5,866 bases of DNA, from assembly GCA_003560175.1 (NCBI GenBank), contig PWIZ01000351.1, positions 1 through 5,866 of the forward strand, in the 5' to 3' direction. Positions 3,078 to 5,866 of this stretch are shown piece after piece. Numbering within the stretch: the first letter of the stretch is position 1; each line of letters opens with the position of its first letter. The stretch comes from Halomonas sp. Its GTDB lineage: Bacteria; Pseudomonadota; Gammaproteobacteria; Pseudomonadales; Halomonadaceae. The notes below the pieces were generated by a model. The model was given only the letters and a program-made list of their open reading frames with translations. It made no database searches and was not told the DNA's origin. The position numbers and the translations under genes were made by a program.

Positions 3078-5866
3078 ATGAAACGAATGCTCATCAATGC
3101 GACCCAGCCCGAAGAGCTGCGCGTCGCGCTGGTCGATGGACAACGCCTCTTCGACCTGGACATCGAATCCGGTGCCAGGGAACAGAAGAAAGCCATCATA
3201 TACCGCGGCAAGATCACCCGCATCGAGCCTTCCCTGGAAGCCGCCTTCGTCGACTTCGGCGCCGACCGCCACGGCTTTCTTCCGCTCAAGGAGATCTCCC
3301 GAGAGTACTTTGTGAAGGAGCCTGCCTCGGGCCGTCCCAGCATCAAGGAGGTGCTGAAGGAAGGACAGGAGGTCATTGTCCAGGTCGACAAGGAGGAGCG
3401 CGGCAACAAGGGCGCGGCACTGACGACCTTCATTAGCCTGGCCGGCCGCTTCCTCGTGCTGATGCCCAACAATCCCAAGGCCGGTGGTATCTCCCGGCGC
3501 ATTGAGGGTGAGGAGCGCAGCCAGCTCAAAGAGGTCATGGGTCAGCTCACCCTGCCCGACCGCATGGGCCTGATCGTCCGCACCGCGGGCATCGGCCGCT
3601 CCCCCGAGGAACTGCAGTGGGACCTCGACTACCTGGTACAGGTGTGGGAGTCGATCACCGCCGAGGCCGGCAAGCGCTCCGCCCCCTTCCTGATCTACCG
3701 CGAGTCCAACGTCATCATTCGCGCCATGCGCGACTACCTGCGCCAGGACATCGGCGAGGTGCTGATCGACAGCGAGGCGGTCCATGAGGAGGCGCTGGCC
3801 TTCATCCGCCAGGTGATGCCCTCCTATCAGTCGAAGATCAAGCTCTACGTCGACGAAGTGCCGCTCTTCTCGCGCTTCCAGATCGAGTCCCAGATCGAGA
3901 CCGCCTACGAGCGAGAGGTGAAGCTGCCGTCCGGCGGGTCCATCGTCATCGACCATACCGAGGCCCTGGTCTCCATCGACATCAACTCGGCTCGCGCCAC
4001 CCGCGGCAGCGATATCGAGGAGACGGCGCTGCAGACCAACCTGGAGGCCTCCGACGAGATCGCCCGCCAGCTGCGCCTGCGCGATATCGGCGGCCTGGTG
4101 GTCATCGACTTCATCGACATGAGCCCGGCGCGCAACCAGCGCGAGGTCGAGAACCGCGTGCGTGACGCGCTGAAACTCGACCGCGCCCGGGTGCAGATCG
4201 GCCGCATCTCGCGCTTCGGCCTGATGGAAATGTCCCGTCAGCGCCTGCGCCCCTCGCTTGGCGAGACCAGCGGTGTGGTCTGCCCGCGCTGCGACGGCCA
4301 GGGCACCATCCGCGACGTTCGCTCCATATCGCTCTCGATCATGCGCCTGATCGAGGAAGAGGCCATGAAGGAGCGCAGCGCCCAGATTCGCGCCATCCTC
4401 CCGGTGCCGGTTGCCACCTATCTGCTCAACGAGAAGCGCGCCGTGCTCGCCGACATCGAGCGCCGGCAGGGCGTGAGGGTCCTGCTGCTGCCCAGCACCG
4501 AGATGGATACGCCGCACTACGATGTGCAGCGCCTGCGCGATGACCATGTCGACGAGGATGGTACCGCGTCACTCTCCAGCTTCGAGCTCTCCACCGATAC
4601 CGAGGTCGGCCGTGAGCCCGAGTCCACCTTCGCCAAGCCCGCGCAGCGTGCCGAGGCGGCGGTAAAGACCGTGATCCATCACGAGCCCGCACCCGCCTCC
4701 CTGCAGCAGGAAGAGGCTCCGGCGGTTCAGGCAGAGGTGGCCCCGGCCGTCCCGTCCCCAACCGCCCCGGCCCCAACTGCCCCGGCTCCAACCGCCCCGG
4801 CCCCGTCGACCAAGAGCCCCACCCGACCGCCGGTGGTACAACAGCCTGTCGCCGAGCCCCAGGCCGGCGTGCTTGGCCGACTGGTCAAAGGCCTTGCCAA
4901 GCTGCTGGGCGGCGATGAAACGCCTGCCGATACGAAACAGCCCCCCCCCTCCCGCGCCGAGGAATCAGGCGGCGACAAGAGCCCCCGCAAGCCCTCACAG
5001 CGCGACGACGAGCGCAGCGGCCGCAATAACAACCGTCAGCGCCGCCCGCGCAACGAGGAGCGCCGTAGTACACCGCGCCAGGAGAATGAGCGCGGCGACA
5101 GCCGGGCCGACGGCGCCGATAATCGTGGTAACGCCAGCCGCGGCGGTCGTGGCCGCGGGCGTCAGGACGATGCCCGCCAGGCTCGCCAGCAGGAGACGCC
5201 CAGGGCTCGTGATGAAAAGCCGCGCGACGAAAAGCCCAGGGACGAAAAGCCTAGGGAAGAGAAGCCCCGCACCGACTCCCGCCGATCCCGCGGCGGCGAC
5301 AAGCGTGACGAACGCCCGGTCGAGAAGCCGGTCGAAGCGAAGAGCGAAGCCCCCAGGGCCGAGGCACCGGTAGACGACGGAAAACCCAAGCGCACCCGCA
5401 ACAATCCGCGTAATCGTCGCCGTCAGCATGCCATCAACCCCAAGGCCGAGGCCGAGCAGTTGCGGCTCTTGGCAGAAGCCGCCGAGGCCCAGCCGGAAGC
5501 GACAGCCGACGCCCCGCAGCCCGACCGGGTCGAAGCCGCCAAGCCCGACGCCCCCAAGGCCGAGGTGAAAGCCGAAGCCCCCAAGGCCGAAGCCAAGCCC
5601 GAGGCCCCGAAGGCCGACGTGAAAGCCGAAGCCCCCAAGGCCGAAGCCAAGCCCGAGGCCCCCAAGGCCGACGTAAAAGCCGAAGCCCCCAAGGCCGACG
5701 TGAAAGCCGAAGCCCCCAAGGCCGACGTAAAAGCCGAAGCCCCCAAGGCCGAAGCGAAGCCCGAGGCCCCGAAGGCCGACGTGAAAGCCGAAGCCCCCAA
5801 GGCCGAAGCGAAGCCCGAGGCCCCGAAGGCCGACGTGAAAGCCGAAGCCCCCAAGGCCGAAGCGAA
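3078..5866 (+). CDS. rne: Ribonuclease E (partial, C-terminus beyond window)
   Basis: Essential endoribonuclease for rRNA and tRNA processing and mRNA decay, and scaffold of the degradosome at the inner membrane. 929 residues are visible and the frame is still open (E. coli: 1061). The catalytic half is intact: S1 domain at about 37-119 with RNA-contacting Phe57, Phe67 and Lys111; 5'-monophosphate sensor Arg168-Thr169; magnesium ligands Asp301 (SIDINSAR) and Asp344 (VIDFID); zinc-link Cys402/Cys405 (CPRC). These match E. coli 57, 67, 112, 169/170, 303, 346, 404 and 407. After about residue 490 the sequence becomes low-complexity scaffold: a Pro/Ala repeat (561-575), an amphipathic helix (597-612), a Pro622-624 run from a C9 tract, an Arg-rich RNA-binding region (about 635-745) containing DEKPR repeats (712-731), a second basic patch (771-782) and a 9-residue repeat array to the edge. 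Binding sites for helicase, enolase or PNPase are not recognisable in the visible part. The gene is divergent from rluC, with a long leader that suggests autoregulation. Confidence 0.98.
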   Translation, partial: MKRMLINATQPEELRVALVDGQRLFDLDIESGAREQKKAIIYRGKITRIEPSLEAAFVDFGADRHGFLPLKEISREYFVKEPASGRPSIKEVLKEGQEVIVQVDKEERGNKGAALTTFISLAGRFLVLMPNNPKAGGISRRIEGEERSQLKEVMGQLTLPDRMGLIVRTAGIGRSPEELQWDLDYLVQVWESITAEAGKRSAPFLIYRESNVIIRAMRDYLRQDIGEVLIDSEAVHEEALAFIRQVMPSYQSKIKLYVDEVPLFSRFQIESQIETAYEREVKLPSGGSIVIDHTEALVSIDINSARATRGSDIEETALQTNLEASDEIARQLRLRDIGGLVVIDFIDMSPARNQREVENRVRDALKLDRARVQIGRISRFGLMEMSRQRLRPSLGETSGVVCPRCDGQGTIRDVRSISLSIMRLIEEEAMKERSAQIRAILPVPVATYLLNEKRAVLADIERRQGVRVLLLPSTEMDTPHYDVQRLRDDHVDEDGTASLSSFELSTDTEVGREPESTFAKPAQRAEAAVKTVIHHEPAPASLQQEEAPAVQAEVAPAVPSPTAPAPTAPAPTAPAPSTKSPTRPPVVQQPVAEPQAGVLGRLVKGLAKLLGGDETPADTKQPPPSRAEESGGDKSPRKPSQRDDERSGRNNNRQRRPRNEERRSTPRQENERGDSRADGADNRGNASRGGRGRGRQDDARQARQQETPRARDEKPRDEKPRDEKPREEKPRTDSRRSRGGDKRDERPVEKPVEAKSEAPRAEAPVDDGKPKRTRNNPRNRRRQHAINPKAEAEQLRLLAEAAEAQPEATADAPQPDRVEAAKPDAPKAEVKAEAPKAEAKPEAPKADVKAEAPKAEAKPEAPKADVKAEAPKADVKAEAPKADVKAEAPKAEAKPEAPKADVKAEAPKAEAKPEAPKADVKAEAPKAEA
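4758..4802 (+). repeat. 15-nt in-frame repeat, three copies (PTAPA) in rne
   Basis: Three consecutive units encode Pro-Thr-Ala-Pro-Ala (residues 561-575): CCAACCGCCCCGGCC twice, with a middle copy differing at two third positions. It forms a Pro/Ala spacer between the catalytic half and the amphipathic helix. Because the unit is a multiple of three, gain or loss keeps the frame. Confidence 0.85.
4866..4913 (+). other. Predicted membrane-targeting amphipathic helix in RNase E
   Basis: Residues 597-612 read [16 protein letters not shown]: hydrophobic residues (V, L, L, V, L, L, L) recur every 3-4 positions with Arg and Lys on the other face. It is the only such helix in the disordered scaffold, and its place shortly after the catalytic half matches segment A of E. 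coli RNase E (about 565-585), which anchors the enzyme to the inner membrane. The membrane role is inferred from position and pattern. Confidence 0.65.
4941..4949 (+). repeat. C9 homopolymer inside rne
   Basis: Nine consecutive C residues encode Pro622-Pro624. The frame is open on both sides with 9, so the count is consistent with an intact gene. Loss of one C would read a different frame to a TAG at 5371-5373; gain of one would stop at the TAA at 5027-5029. Either change would leave the catalytic half and the membrane helix but remove the normal scaffold. Confidence 0.9.
5211..5270 (+). repeat. 15-nt in-frame repeat, four copies (DEKPR) in rne
   Basis: Four units at 5211, 5226, 5241 and 5256 encode DEKPR three times and then EEKPR (residues 712-731). 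Synonymous codons differ between units (CGC/AGG, CCG/CCC/CCT), which suggests an older array kept for its protein sequence. It lies inside the Arg-rich region and adds alternating charge. Confidence 0.85.
5535..5866 (+). repeat. 27-nt tandem repeat array in rne (9-residue units), continuing past the window
   Basis: Twelve complete units from 5535 and part of a thirteenth encode the pattern [E/D][A/V]K[A/P][E/D]APKA. Two main types alternate: DVKAEAPKA and EAKPEAPKA. The first unit (5535-5561) is diverged, and three DVKAEAPKA units stand in a row at 5670-5750. From 5751 a 54-nt pair (EAKPEAPKA plus DVKAEAPKA) is repeated almost exactly at 5805, sharing the codons GAAGCG and CCG, which indicates recent duplication. 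Each unit is close to charge-neutral, with Lys balanced by Asp/Glu. The array probably forms a flexible, disordered linker; its true length lies outside the window. Confidence 0.93.

Noticed and set aside
2994..4547. A 517-codon open frame on the minus strand opposite rne
   Set aside because: It lies exactly opposite the conserved catalytic half of RNase E, has no recognisable domain, and consists of the Ala/Asp/Leu/His-rich text typical of GC-rich antisense shadows.
4941..4949. The C9 tract as a sequencing error that breaks rne
   Set aside because: The RNase E frame is open and RNase E-like on both sides with exactly nine C, so no correction is needed in this sequence.
5423..5854. A 143-codon minus-strand frame of regular Gly-Ala-Ser-Phe repeats
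   Set aside because: It is the reverse reading of the 27-nt repeats in rne; any open frame is copied with each unit, so its openness carries no evidence of coding.

Overview
The window is GC-rich chromosomal DNA from a gammaproteobacterium and holds a core RNA-metabolism locus, not an accessory or mobile region. The gene order (sppA – HAD hydrolase – rluC, divergent from rne) matches, as I recall it, the Pseudomonas arrangement PA2973–PA2976. The E. coli-like RNase E catalytic half and the Ala/Pro/Lys/Glu-rich repeats in its tail would fit a Halomonas-type organism. That placement is a guess from sequence style, not a search result.

Layout: positions 1–2525 carry three genes on the minus strand, in transcription order rluC (23S rRNA pseudouridine synthase), a phosphoglycolate-phosphatase-like HAD hydrolase, and sppA (signal peptide peptidase, running off the left edge). 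The HAD and sppA genes are 3 bases apart and probably translationally coupled. A 66-base gap with a 13-bp tandem repeat separates rluC from the HAD gene. Positions 2526–3077 are a 552-base divergent intergenic region. It has a plausible sigma70 promoter for rne and a long, hairpin-rich stretch that probably forms the rne 5' leader, the place where E. coli RNase E regulates its own mRNA. From 3078 to the right edge, rne runs on the plus strand: 929 codons are visible and there is no stop.

Together the genes serve RNA processing and ribosome maturation (rne, rluC), with a housekeeping phosphatase and a membrane peptidase as passengers in the rluC operon. The catalytic half of RNase E is conserved and complete. 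Its C-terminal scaffold is the variable part: it carries a C9 homopolymer, a predicted membrane-binding amphipathic helix, an Arg-rich region and three in-frame tandem repeat arrays, the last of which (27-nt units) continues past the window. I see no tRNA, rRNA, CRISPR, insertion sequence or phage gene. The best candidates for something new are the structured rne leader and the repeat and homopolymer features in the rne scaffold, not a new system.
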